Below, one piece after another: positions 1 to 7,145 of a stretch of DNA of 23,221 bases. Within the stretch, counting starts at the first letter, position 1, and each line of letters starts with the position of its first letter. A model generated the notes under the pieces. That model saw nothing but the letters and a program-made list of their open reading frames with translations, made no database searches and had not been told where the DNA came from. A program made the translations under genes and the position numbers. Source of the stretch: RUG806 sp963624415 (GTDB lineage: Bacteria > Bacillota > Clostridia > Oscillospirales > Acutalibacteraceae); NCBI GenBank assembly GCA_963624415.1, contig CAVFPQ010000021.1, positions 1-23,221 of the forward strand. The letters run 5' to 3'.

Positions 1-1688
1 ACCCTTCTGCCGTTTATAATCACTTCAAAGTGCAGGTGCGGACCTGTGGCGTATCCCGTCATGCCTATTCTCGCAATCTGCTGACCTGCGTATACCGTGT
101 CGCCGGGCTTTACCATAAGCGAACCTGCCTGACAGTGCGCATACAGCGTTTCGAGTCCGTTGCCGTGATCTATTCTTACATAATAGCCGTAGCTTGAGTG
201 AACACCCGCAACCGTTACGGTACCTGCTGCCGCCGCAACAACCGCTTTGCCGAGGCTTGTTCCCGTTGACGAGCCTATGTCAATTGCCGCATGAAGCTTG
301 CCCCAGCGGTAGCCGTATGGGGAATTTATGTTCGTTGCGTTTACAGCCGGCCATACGAATACGCCGCCGTTTATTACCGTTACGGAATAGCTCTCGCTTA
401 ACGCTCTTGTGCCGACCTGTACACGTTTGTTTACGGGGTCTTTTGTGCGAACGCGTGAAATTTCCTCTCTTGAAACTTCATTTCCGTCAACATATGTAAC
501 GAGGCTTGTAACCTGATCTGTGCCTGTTTTGCCTGCCGTAATCGTTCTTGTAGTGCCGAGATACAGAACATCCGTCTGCATTTCGGTTGTCGTATAGGGG
601 ACTTCCTCTGTTGAAACCACGGTTTTTGTGACTTTGACGGTCAGTATTCGTTCATCGTTGTTTATAAGCAGTCTGTCATCCGTTTTAAGACCGCCTTCAA
701 AATCATATTCGGGGTTAAGCTCACGAAGCTTTTCTTCAGTGATATTGTATCTGCCTGTTATTGTCTCAATCGTGTCGTCGTCGGTTACCGTGTGATAGCG
801 GTTCTCTGTGTTTGACATATTGACCTTTTTCTGCAATGTGTCACTGTTCCACAGAACATCATCGCTGTCGGGATACAGCCCTTCAACAAAGCTTATATCC
901 TGTACAAAAGAGACAATGTCACCATCATTTTCTCTGTATTCTTCCAGGAATGAATTGAAAATCCGTCTTGCGTCCGTTTCGCTCCTGACGGCACACAGAA
1001 ATCTGTTGTCAATATAAATTCCGCAGGCGTTTGTAATTTCCGCATCGGAATTTTTTATCAGACTCTCGCAAAGCTCGTCCTCACTCGTAAAGCCGTTTAT
1101 TGCTATAAGCTTTACGGAATACTTAACCTCCGGCAGTGATGCCGCCGTTTCGGTGTCGGATGTGAGATTAAGTCTTTCTTTCGCTTTTGTCTTGGCTGAA
1201 ATATATTCGCTCTCGCTGTCAACATAGCCTATCACCGTGTCGCCGATACTCAGGCACAGTGCCGGGTGCATATTGCCTAAACCGTTCAGAAATATCAGCA
1301 GTGTCGACAGAGACAACAGCGGCAGAAGGGCATAAACCGCAAGCTTCATCGGTCTGCGGTAGGAATGTCGCCCTTTGTTAATATAGTGCCTTAGCATCTC
1401 GCCGAAATTTTTCGGAGAGCGGAACAGCGTATAGACAAGCATTTTAACGGAACGCGCAAAACGGCCGGTGAAATATTTTTCGCCGTTTAATTGTTCGGCA
1501 ACGCTTTTTCTTATGTATAAATATGCATTTTTTGCAAACTGCCCGATTTTCTTTATGACGAAGATAATCGGTCTTAAAGTAATCTTGTAAACAAATTTAA
1601 GGACAGCCGACACAACGGAAATTACAAGCTTCCCGAGCATCTCGATTCTGTCAAGCACAGCTCCTGTTCCGAAACCCTTGTTTTCCAT
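1..1688 (-). CDS. Membrane-anchored LysM-G5-M23 family peptidase, partial (C-terminus outside window)
   Basis: A predicted zinc metallopeptidase that would cut peptidoglycan cross-links outside the membrane. The visible 562 residues hold a basic, presumably cytoplasmic region (1-113), one transmembrane segment (about 117-135, rich in Leu/Ala/Ile), an extracellular linker, a LysM glycan-binding domain (about 296-341), a G5 domain (about 346-423) and an M23 peptidase domain from about 434. Its metal ligands are H466 and D470 (HxxxD, in HAAIDIG) and H553 in HLHFEV (551-556); H551 is the general-base-type histidine. All key residues of an active M23 enzyme seen so far are present. The ATG at 1688 follows an AAAGGATG Shine-Dalgarno sequence by a good spacing. 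The frame is open to base 1, so only a short C-terminal tail is missing. It is probably the last visible gene of the minus-strand operon. Domain calls are firm; the biological role (division, sporulation or general turnover) is not shown. Confidence 0.93.
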   Translation of the reverse strand, partial: MENKGFGTGAVLDRIEMLGKLVISVVSAVLKFVYKITLRPIIFVIKKIGQFAKNAYLYIRKSVAEQLNGEKYFTGRFARSVKMLVYTLFRSPKNFGEMLRHYINKGRHSYRRPMKLAVYALLPLLSLSTLLIFLNGLGNMHPALCLSIGDTVIGYVDSESEYISAKTKAKERLNLTSDTETAASLPEVKYSVKLIAINGFTSEDELCESLIKNSDAEITNACGIYIDNRFLCAVRSETDARRIFNSFLEEYRENDGDIVSFVQDISFVEGLYPDSDDVLWNSDTLQKKVNMSNTENRYHTVTDDDTIETITGRYNITEEKLRELNPEYDFEGGLKTDDRLLINNDERILTVKVTKTVVSTEEVPYTTTEMQTDVLYLGTTRTITAGKTGTDQVTSLVTYVDGNEVSREEISRVRTKDPVNKRVQVGTRALSESYSVTVINGGVFVWPAVNATNINSPYGYRWGKLHAAIDIGSSTGTSLGKAVVAAAAGTVTVAGVHSSYGYYVRIDHGNGLETLYAHCQAGSLMVKPGDTVYAGQQIARIGMTGYATGPHLHFEVIINGRR

Positions 1689-1708
1689 TATGTCACATCC
1701 TTTCTTTT

Positions 1709-1786
1709 GTTGGTCGGTGGTCGGTATTCGGTGCGGCTTCGCAAGAGGAGGAGCTTATAAATCCAAGTCCGCAGAACTTCATTATT
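1709..1786 (-). repeat. Heptamer array plus stem-loop core element, copy 1
   Basis: On the plus strand, heptamers of the form TGGTCGG, TGGTCGG, TATTCGG lie at 1711-1731. The core follows: CTTCGC (1736-1741), AGCTTATAAATCC, then a hairpin in AAGTCCGCAGAACTT. The stem pairs with one G-T wobble. The element fills most of the gap between the GH2-like gene and the peptidase gene and ends just before the peptidase ribosome binding site. It belongs to the window-wide family described in the findings. Confidence 0.7.
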
Positions 1787-1822
1787 TCCCCCGGCCCCTG
1801 TTGCCGGTTTCTGACCGCTTCT

Positions 1823-3586
1823 TTATATCTTTTTCAGTTTTGACTTCGACCTGAACACAACCGTCGAATCCGTATCATCCTTTGTTGTTACAACAATTGT
1901 ATTATTCTGTCTTTTGAGCTTTACGTGTCTGAAAATCTGAACGCCGTCCGACAGCTTTTCGCTTGTGCGGCGGCTTTTCTTTTTGCCGTTTACGGTAATT
2001 TCGGCGATCGGTGCGTTTGTGTAGCAGCGAATGTCAATATATTTCGATGTCGATGATGAAACTTCCGCCGAACATATTTTAACAAACGGTTCAGCCGAAA
2101 ACTGCGCCCTGTAAAAATTGAAAACATCCTTTATGTCAAATCTGTCCGTACCGACAAGACCTGTGCGGGTGGATGCGTCTTCTCCGTCTGTCAGAAATCC
2201 CGCAAATGACGCGAATACGCCCTTTTTCACGGCAAATGTCTGCCAGAATTTTTCGTGCCAGAGTGAAAAATATTCCTGTGAGCAGTCGGCTCTCTGCGGT
2301 GCTGATGTGTGCCTGTCGTAAATTCCTTCGGGCGGGTCGGCAAATACGGCATATCTGCAGTCCTTGTTGCTGCTTAAAAATTCCGAAAAAGCCAAATCAA
2401 GCTCCGAAAAATTCTGAAGTGCCGTGTCATGCGGAACTCTTATGAACAGAACGTCGGGTATTGCCTCGGTTATGCTCTCATCTTGCCCGAAATGCGACTG
2501 CCCGGCGGTAAAGATATTGCGTGAATTATTTTTTATCGCATTGCAAAACGCTCGCAGAGTTTCATATTTTTCCGTGTTATACGAAACAAAAGTAAGGCTC
2601 GGGTGGCACGCAAGATGCTGTATAAGATATGTTGTCTGATTTTCGTCAAATTCGGGTGTCGTCATGTCAAGCCAGACGTGAAGCCCTTTTTCATCGCACT
2701 CCGCCAGAACCTTTTCGGTATCGGGTGTCAGCGAAACGGCGACAATGTTCGCACCGAGACCGGCTATCAATTCGCCGTCATCGGGTGTTATTCTGCCGTC
2801 ACGCATTACAACGCCGTTTAAGGGGAGCTTTATGTCGTTTAACGCAAGAAAACCGTCCTTAAAATCGGTTTTGTATACGCCGAATGTGATTTTCGTGCTG
2901 TCAAGGCACATGGTGTCACGCATAAGCTCCGCTTTTATTTCGTATTCCTCGTGACCGAATCCGCCGTTCCATAAGTATGTTTTGTCGGGTATAAATATGC
3001 ATTCGGGTGCTGTCGGTTTGCATATTTTTACAGTTTCTTCTCCGCTCGGTGAAATGAGCGTCAGTCTGATAATATCGTAGTTTGTGGCGTTCGCAACCGA
3101 TGCTCTTACTATTATGTTAACACTGTCATCGGTGATTGACGACACTGCCGTTATGCCGTTGTCGCCCCTGTTTTCTATGTCAAAATATGTGTCACGGAAT
3201 GTGTGAACCGCCATTTTGCCGAAATAAAATTCACCGAAAAAGCCGTTATGCGTTACTTCGATTTTCAGTGCATGTTCGTTTCCGTCTGCGTATTCCGTAA
3301 TATTTATTCTTGTCGGGGACAGCACAAACGGATACTCGGCGATTTTTATATCGTCAATATACACTTTTGTGTTTCCGGTGGAGTATGTCAGCTCCGAAAA
3401 TGCGTTTCCGACAGCGTCCTCAACCGTTACCTTCAGCGGCAAAGAAAGAATTACCGTGTCGCCGCTCTGTATATTTTGTTTTATCGGAAGAGTGCAGTCA
3501 AGCTCCCGCTCTTTTTTGTCTTTTGACGAAATAACGGTAGCTTTGCTTACAATCTGAATGTCATTTTTCAAATCTGTCAACCTCAT
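1823..3586 (-). CDS. GH2-like (beta-galactosidase/glucuronidase fold) protein, probably catalytically impaired
   Basis: A 587-residue protein with the layout of glycoside hydrolase family 2: an N-terminal beta-sandwich (about 40-130), an Ig-like domain (about 145-240), a TIM-barrel-like region (about 248-490) and a C-terminal Ig-like domain (about 500-585). Family landmarks are visible: LNDIKLPLNGVVMRDG (249-264) stands where GH2 enzymes have the 'G+nxhe' segment, GANIVAVSLTPDTEKVLAECD (279-299) matches the usual 'NavRtsHyP...lCDe' stretch, and HPSLTFVSYNTE (328-339) aligns with HPSIIMWSLGNE. Glu339 thus keeps the acid/base position, but the preceding invariant Asn is Thr. The expected nucleophile segment (TEYG-like) appears to be RYAVFADPPEG (411-421), with no Glu in place. 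There is no signal peptide, so it should be cytoplasmic. It starts 12 bp after rsmI with no clear Shine-Dalgarno sequence, which suggests translational coupling. Family membership is likely; loss of activity is inference from alignment by eye. Confidence 0.8.
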   Translation of the reverse strand: MRLTDLKNDIQIVSKATVISSKDKKERELDCTLPIKQNIQSGDTVILSLPLKVTVEDAVGNAFSELTYSTGNTKVYIDDIKIAEYPFVLSPTRINITEYADGNEHALKIEVTHNGFFGEFYFGKMAVHTFRDTYFDIENRGDNGITAVSSITDDSVNIIVRASVANATNYDIIRLTLISPSGEETVKICKPTAPECIFIPDKTYLWNGGFGHEEYEIKAELMRDTMCLDSTKITFGVYKTDFKDGFLALNDIKLPLNGVVMRDGRITPDDGELIAGLGANIVAVSLTPDTEKVLAECDEKGLHVWLDMTTPEFDENQTTYLIQHLACHPSLTFVSYNTEKYETLRAFCNAIKNNSRNIFTAGQSHFGQDESITEAIPDVLFIRVPHDTALQNFSELDLAFSEFLSSNKDCRYAVFADPPEGIYDRHTSAPQRADCSQEYFSLWHEKFWQTFAVKKGVFASFAGFLTDGEDASTRTGLVGTDRFDIKDVFNFYRAQFSAEPFVKICSAEVSSSTSKYIDIRCYTNAPIAEITVNGKKKSRRTSEKLSDGVQIFRHVKLKRQNNTIVVTTKDDTDSTVVFRSKSKLKKI

Positions 3587-3598
3587 TTTAAGGATTTG

Positions 3599-4432
3599 TC
3601 ATTTTACAAGCTCTTTATAAATATCGCCCTTTTTGCTCCCGGTGTCTTTAGCCGCCTTTTTAGCCGCTTCGTTAATGCTAAGCCCCTCGGCTATATACTG
3701 TTTTGCAAGCTCTACGGGGTCGGGAGCGTTTTCAAGCTCCTCTTTTTTCAGCTCTTCTTCGCTTTTCGCTTCGATTATGATAACAAACTCGCCCTTTATT
3801 TTTTGATCGTCATATTTGCCGTCAACCTCGGCGAGAGTTGTTATCTCCACATTTTCGTGTATCTTTGTAAGCTCTTTTATAAGCGCGATTTTTCTGTCAC
3901 CTAAAGTTATATACAGGTCGTGCAGAGTGTCCGCCAGCTTATGCGGAGCTTCATAGAAAACCATTGTCTTTTTCTCGGTCTTTATCTCCTCAAGATGCTC
4001 ACGACGTTTCGGTTTGTTGACGGACAGAAAGCCCTCAAACGTAAACCTGCCGACATTCAGTCCCGACATTGCAAGCGCTGTAATAACGGCACTGGGGCCG
4101 GGGACGGACACGACTTCAACGCCCTGCTCATGGCAGAGCTTTACAAGATCCTGACCGGGGTCCGATATCGCGGGCATTCCGGCATCCGTTACAACGGCAC
4201 AAGTTTCACCTGCCAGAAGTCGGTCGATAATAAGCTCGCCCTTTTCGGCACGGTTATGCTCATGATAGCTTATCAGTCTGTTTTTTATTTCAAATCTGTT
4301 CAGAAGCTTCATTGTGACGCGTGTGTCCTCCGCCGCGATAAAATCGACTTCTCTGAGTGTTTTTATCGCTCTCGGGGACATATCGTCCAAATTTCCTATG
4401 GGTGTTCCCACAACATAAAGCCTTCCGGGCAT
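3599..4432 (-). CDS. rsmI: 16S rRNA (cytidine1402-2'-O)-methyltransferase RsmI
   Basis: RsmI uses S-adenosylmethionine to methylate the 2'-hydroxyl of C1402 in the decoding centre of 16S rRNA. The protein opens with the family signature GRLYVVGTPIGNLDDMSPRA, continues with AAEDTR and has the tetrapyrrole-methylase-type binding segments DAGMPAISDPG and VPGPSAVITALAMSG. Length is 277 residues, normal for the family. I chose the ATG at 4432 because an AGGAGGT Shine-Dalgarno sequence lies 7 bases before it. A longer in-frame start at 4459 adds nine residues unlike the family. The C-terminal region is Lys/Glu-rich with the usual helix-turn-helix-like end (SINEAAKKAAKDTGSKKGDIYKEL). It follows trmN6 after a repeat-filled gap and precedes the GH2-like gene by 12 bp, so the genes are probably co-transcribed. 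Confidence 0.95.
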   Translation of the reverse strand: MPGRLYVVGTPIGNLDDMSPRAIKTLREVDFIAAEDTRVTMKLLNRFEIKNRLISYHEHNRAEKGELIIDRLLAGETCAVVTDAGMPAISDPGQDLVKLCHEQGVEVVSVPGPSAVITALAMSGLNVGRFTFEGFLSVNKPKRREHLEEIKTEKKTMVFYEAPHKLADTLHDLYITLGDRKIALIKELTKIHENVEITTLAEVDGKYDDQKIKGEFVIIIEAKSEEELKKEELENAPDPVELAKQYIAEGLSINEAAKKAAKDTGSKKGDIYKELVK

Positions 4433-4448
4433 AGCTTTACCTCCTGCC

Positions 4449-4568
4449 TTAATGAGCAATCAGCGGTTAGCAATAAAAGTTTTTTGCCGGATGAATAATA
4501 ATTTAATTCGGTGTTTGCGGAATTTATAAAATCAGCTCCGCAGAACCTCCGAAATTGCCGATTGCCGA
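4449..4568 (-). repeat. Heptamer arrays and stem-loop core element, copy 2
   Basis: The 136 bp between the trmN6 stop and the rsmI start are almost wholly repeat. Reading along transcription (minus strand), two ATCGGCA-type heptamers follow the stop codon directly. Next comes a degenerate core (ATTTCGGAGGTTCTGCGG, then AGCTGATTTTATAAATTCCGC), an AT-rich spacer, and a second array visible on the plus strand as TGAGCAA, TCAGCGG, TTAGCAA (about 4453-4473). The stem of this copy pairs poorly, so it may be decayed. Confidence 0.6.
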
Positions 4569-5276
4569 TTATTTTCTGTATTCTCCGATTATGCTGTCCA
4601 TCTCTTCGCTTTCAATGTACAGCGTATTTTCGACAACAAGCCCGGGTTTGCGTCCTTTTTTGCCTTCAAGCAGAAAAAGCCACGGTGCCTTGCCCGGTCG
4701 CTGACTGACAAAACGCAGGCGTTTCGGCTCGATTTTTGCGTCGTGCATGGCGTACATTATTTCCGACAGGCGTTCGGGACGCAGACAGACACAAAACGCT
4801 CCGCCGAATTTAAGATGTCTTGCCGCCGCCGTGCAGAGTGAGGGGAGTGTCAGACACGTTTCGTGTCGTGCTATTTTGTCGGCACTTGTCTCGCTTATAA
4901 TTCCTCCGCCTAAAGGAGTATACGGCGGATTCATGGTTATAACATCAAAATATTCCGTCGGCAATGTGCCTTTGAGCTGTGTCAGATTTCCTTCGGTCAG
5001 AATAAAACTGTCTTCAAGACTATTAAGCTCAATGCTTCGTCTTACCTGGTCGCATGCAAGAGGCTGAATTTCAACCGCATGAACCTTTTTTACGCCTTCT
5101 CTGAGCCAATAAAACGGAATGATGCCGCACCCTGTGCCGAAATCGACACACCTGGCGTTTGGTGCGGGATGTGAAAACGCCGCCAACAGCAGCGCATCCG
5201 TACCGAACGTGTGTTGGGGGGATACGATCAGCCGAAGGCGGTCGCTGATATATTCGATATGCTCTGAATTATACAC
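4569..5276 (-). CDS. tRNA1(Val) (adenine37-N6)-methyltransferase family protein (TrmN6/YfiC-like)
   Basis: A 235-residue class I S-adenosylmethionine-dependent methyltransferase. Motif I is VDFGTGCGIIP (44-54), the acidic residue that binds the SAM ribose lies in VHAVEI (65-70), and the N6-adenine catalytic tetrad is NPPY (116-119). The N-terminal LRLIVSPQHTFGTDALLLAAF is typical of the TrmN6/YfiC group, which methylates the base next to the anticodon of a tRNA; the substrate in this organism is inferred from the family. The start is GTG at 5276, giving an 8-bp overlap with the end of the upstream membrane-protein gene, a sign of translational coupling. No ATG is available nearby that keeps the conserved N-terminus. 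RsmI lies downstream, so two RNA methyltransferases share the operon. Confidence 0.88.
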   Translation of the reverse strand: MYNSEHIEYISDRLRLIVSPQHTFGTDALLLAAFSHPAPNARCVDFGTGCGIIPFYWLREGVKKVHAVEIQPLACDQVRRSIELNSLEDSFILTEGNLTQLKGTLPTEYFDVITMNPPYTPLGGGIISETSADKIARHETCLTLPSLCTAAARHLKFGGAFCVCLRPERLSEIMYAMHDAKIEPKRLRFVSQRPGKAPWLFLLEGKKGRKPGLVVENTLYIESEEMDSIIGEYRK

Positions 5277-6054
5277 GGCTCTTCTTGAGTATTACAGCCA
5301 CTACAACAACTGCGGCGGCGGACAGAACAAGAAGAATTATGCCGATAACCATTTTTACGGTAACGCCGGAGGAAGATGTGTCTTCAACAACCTCATACGT
5401 TGTGCTTTCGGTCTCGAGGGTCTGAACGGTAACTCTTTCGGGAGCCGTATATTCTTCCATTGTGGTTACTTCTTCGGTGGTGGTTTCAACAACATATGTG
5501 TCGGGAGCGGAGCTTACGGGAACATATACATAAGACACGGAATTTGACTGTGTAGCCGGTGCCTCGGTTGCCGCCTCGGTCGGCTTTTCGGTCTCTTCTT
5601 CCGTTTCTTCCTCGGTGGTTTCCTCGGTTGTCGATTCGGATTCACCCTGAAGATATTTCATAATATCACTCATGATGCTGCCCGACGTCAGCTTGCCTAA
5701 AGCCGATGACAAACCGCCCGACAGAATGCTGTTCAGGTCTGCGTTTCCGAGGGCGTTTTGCAGTGCCGCTATTATTTCATCGACATTGTAGCTGCCGCCG
5801 AAGCGTGACTGAAGAATTTTTGCGATTGCACTAAGCGTGCCGGATGTCCCGAGACTTACACTTGTCTGCCCCTCGGCACTGTTGTTATTGTTGAGATTGT
5901 TATATGCCTTGCCGAAAGTGTCGGAGTCAACAACACCGCCGAGAATTTCTTTGTAGTAGTCGGCATTTGTATTGATTGCGAGAGCGGCGGGTGTCATTAT
6001 CATTGTGAGCAAGACAACCGACAGCAATATTGATATTACTTTAAGCTTTTTCAT
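5269..6054 (-). CDS. Secreted, C-terminally membrane-anchored Thr/Glu-rich surface protein of unknown function
   Basis: The function is not recognised. The 261-residue protein has a clear Sec signal peptide (1-26, ending AALA), an extracellular domain of about 110 residues (27-137) rich in Asn, Ser, Leu and Gly, and a long low-complexity Thr/Glu stalk (about 138-228, with TEETTEEETEEETEKPTE). A C-terminal transmembrane helix (about 232-256) is followed by the short basic tail KKSRV. The predicted topology is type I: the outer domain is held off the membrane by the stalk. There is no LPXTG sorting signal. The ATG at 6054 was chosen over an in-frame ATG at 6138 because it starts the signal peptide and has AGGGGAT upstream; the longer frame would also run through the promoter. 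It is the first gene of the minus-strand operon and overlaps trmN6. Confidence 0.8.
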   Translation of the reverse strand: MKKLKVISILLSVVLLTMIMTPAALAINTNADYYKEILGGVVDSDTFGKAYNNLNNNNSAEGQTSVSLGTSGTLSAIAKILQSRFGGSYNVDEIIAALQNALGNADLNSILSGGLSSALGKLTSGSIMSDIMKYLQGESESTTEETTEEETEEETEKPTEAATEAPATQSNSVSYVYVPVSSAPDTYVVETTTEEVTTMEEYTAPERVTVQTLETESTTYEVVEDTSSSGVTVKMVIGIILLVLSAAAVVVVAVILKKSRV

Positions 6055-6117
6055 TTTCCGATCCCCTGTTTTTAGTATGTGTGCGAAAACACAGAGTAAT
6101 TTATAAACACGAATACA

Positions 6118-6146
6118 ATAATACAGCATATGCCGCAAAATGTCAA
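6118..6146 (-). promoter_or_regulatory. Sigma-A-type promoter for the minus-strand operon
   Basis: On the minus strand, a perfect -35 box TTGACA (6146-6141) is separated by 17 bp from a -10 box TATTAT (6123-6118). Transcription would start near 6111, leaving a leader of about 57 bases before the ATG at 6054. Confidence 0.8.
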
Positions 6147-6325
6147 TTGTAAAAAATCGATTTCACACACTGTATATCGGCAAGAGTAACCGATAAACAT
6201 TAAAAACGACTTAAGAATATTTTAAACTGCGGCTGTAAACTTTACAATAATTACTGCGGATTAATCCGTTTTCCTGTGCAGAAAAGCGATTTATAATAAA
6301 TATTTATAACATACTATATTTGCAC
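6147..6325. other. AT-rich divergent intergenic spacer with two inverted repeats
   Basis: This stretch separates the two divergent promoters. It contains TATCGG-N9-CCGATA (6175-6195) and the perfect 12-bp palindrome CGGATTAATCCG (6257-6268). Either could be a regulator binding site, but nothing links them to a known operator. No coding frame with a ribosome binding site was seen. Confidence 0.45.
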
Positions 6326-6354
6326 TTGATTTTCGGGGAACGTTAATATATACT
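6326..6354 (+). promoter_or_regulatory. Sigma-A-type promoter for nth
   Basis: A -35 box TTGATT (6326-6331) and a -10 box TATACT (6349-6354) are 17 bp apart. The expected start point is close to 6361, exactly where a hairpin begins (GATACT-GCGAA-AGTATC, 6361-6377). The nth transcript would therefore start with a 6-bp stem-loop at its 5' end, an arrangement that often slows decay of mRNA. Confidence 0.75.
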
Positions 6355-6402
6355 ATTTGGGATACTGCGAAAGTATCGCTTTAAATAAAAATATGGGAGA
6401 AC

Positions 6403-7059
6403 ATGATGACACCGTCCGAAAAAGCACTGTTTGCCGTCAACGCATTAAAAAAAGAATATCCGGACGCCGTCTGCTCTCTTATCGAAAAACAACCGTTTCG
6501 ACTGCTTGCCGCCGTTCGCCTTTCGGCGCAGTGTACCGACAAAAGGGTAAACGAAGTAACTCCCGTACTGTTCGAAAGATACCCGACTGTCGAAGATATG
6601 GCAAACGCAGATGTGTCGGAGGTTGAAAAAATCGTAAAACCCTGCGGATTTTATCATCAGAAGGCGCACGATATAGTTTTTTCGGCAAAGAAAATTCTGT
6701 CGGATTTCGGCGGAGAAGTCCCCGACACAATCGAAAAGCTTGTCACTCTTCCCGGTGTCGGACGCAAAACGGCAAATCTGATTATCGGCGACATTTACGG
6801 CGGTCACGCTGTCGTATGTGATACACACTTTATGCGTATTATGACACGACTTGGCTTTGCCGACAAAAAAGATCCCGAAAAAATCGAAAAAATAATGCGG
6901 CCGCTCCTGCCGCCCGACGAAAGCTCCGATTTCTGCCACCGCTGTGTTCTGCATGGCAGAGCGGTATGCAAATCGCAGAACCCCGAATGCGGCAAATGCG
7001 TGCTGGCGGAAATATGCAATTCAATCAGCAATCAGCAGTTAGCAATTAGCAATGAGTGA
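6403..7059 (+). CDS. nth: Endonuclease III (DNA glycosylase/AP lyase) with a repeat-derived C-terminus
   Basis: Base-excision repair enzyme that removes oxidised pyrimidines and cleaves the abasic site. The helix-hairpin-helix LPGVGRKTANLI (116-127) carries the catalytic Lys122, and the catalytic Asp140 is in VVCDTHFMRI. The [4Fe-4S] cluster ligands are Cys189, 196, 199 and 205 with the family spacing C-X6-C-X2-C-X5-C. Two ATGs stand in tandem (6403, 6406); GGGAGA (6395-6400) is better spaced for the second, so the true start may be 6406. Residues after the last cluster cysteine, roughly 207-218 (SISNQQLAISNE), are encoded by an array of 7-bp repeats (7025-7056) of the kind otherwise found between genes, and are not family sequence. 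It has its own promoter and may be co-transcribed with secA, 86 bp downstream. Confidence 0.95.
   Translation: MMTPSEKALFAVNALKKEYPDAVCSLIEKQPFRLLAAVRLSAQCTDKRVNEVTPVLFERYPTVEDMANADVSEVEKIVKPCGFYHQKAHDIVFSAKKILSDFGGEVPDTIEKLVTLPGVGRKTANLIIGDIYGGHAVVCDTHFMRIMTRLGFADKKDPEKIEKIMRPLLPPDESSDFCHRCVLHGRAVCKSQNPECGKCVLAEICNSISNQQLAISNE
7025..7056 (+). repeat. Heptamer tandem array captured inside nth
   Basis: Four and a half units: TCAGCAA, TCAGCAG, TTAGCAA, TTAGCAA, TGAG. The array is read through in frame as the end of endonuclease III, whose TGA stop comes directly after it (7057-7059). The element continues weakly to about 7095, where GGGTTTCGCAAC resembles the CTTCGCAA end of the core elsewhere. 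Confidence 0.85.
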
Positions 7060-7145
7060 TTGCTGTTCACTGTTTGCCCGGGTTTCGCAACTACCAAAAC
7101 AACGATATCAACTTAAATTCACATACATCTGAAAGGAAGATTTAA

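Noticed and set aside
2118..3557. Several plus-strand frames opposite the GH2-like gene
   Set aside because: They are antisense shadows of a recognisable minus-strand gene, with Cys/Arg-rich sequence and no start signals.
6055..6138. Longer N-terminus for the stalked membrane protein from the upstream ATG at 6138
   Set aside because: It would extend back through the -10 region of the promoter and would put 28 residues in front of a normal signal peptide.
7025..7056. CRISPR-like reading of the heptamer arrays
   Set aside because: Units are 7 bp, contiguous and without spacers, and no cas gene is in the window.
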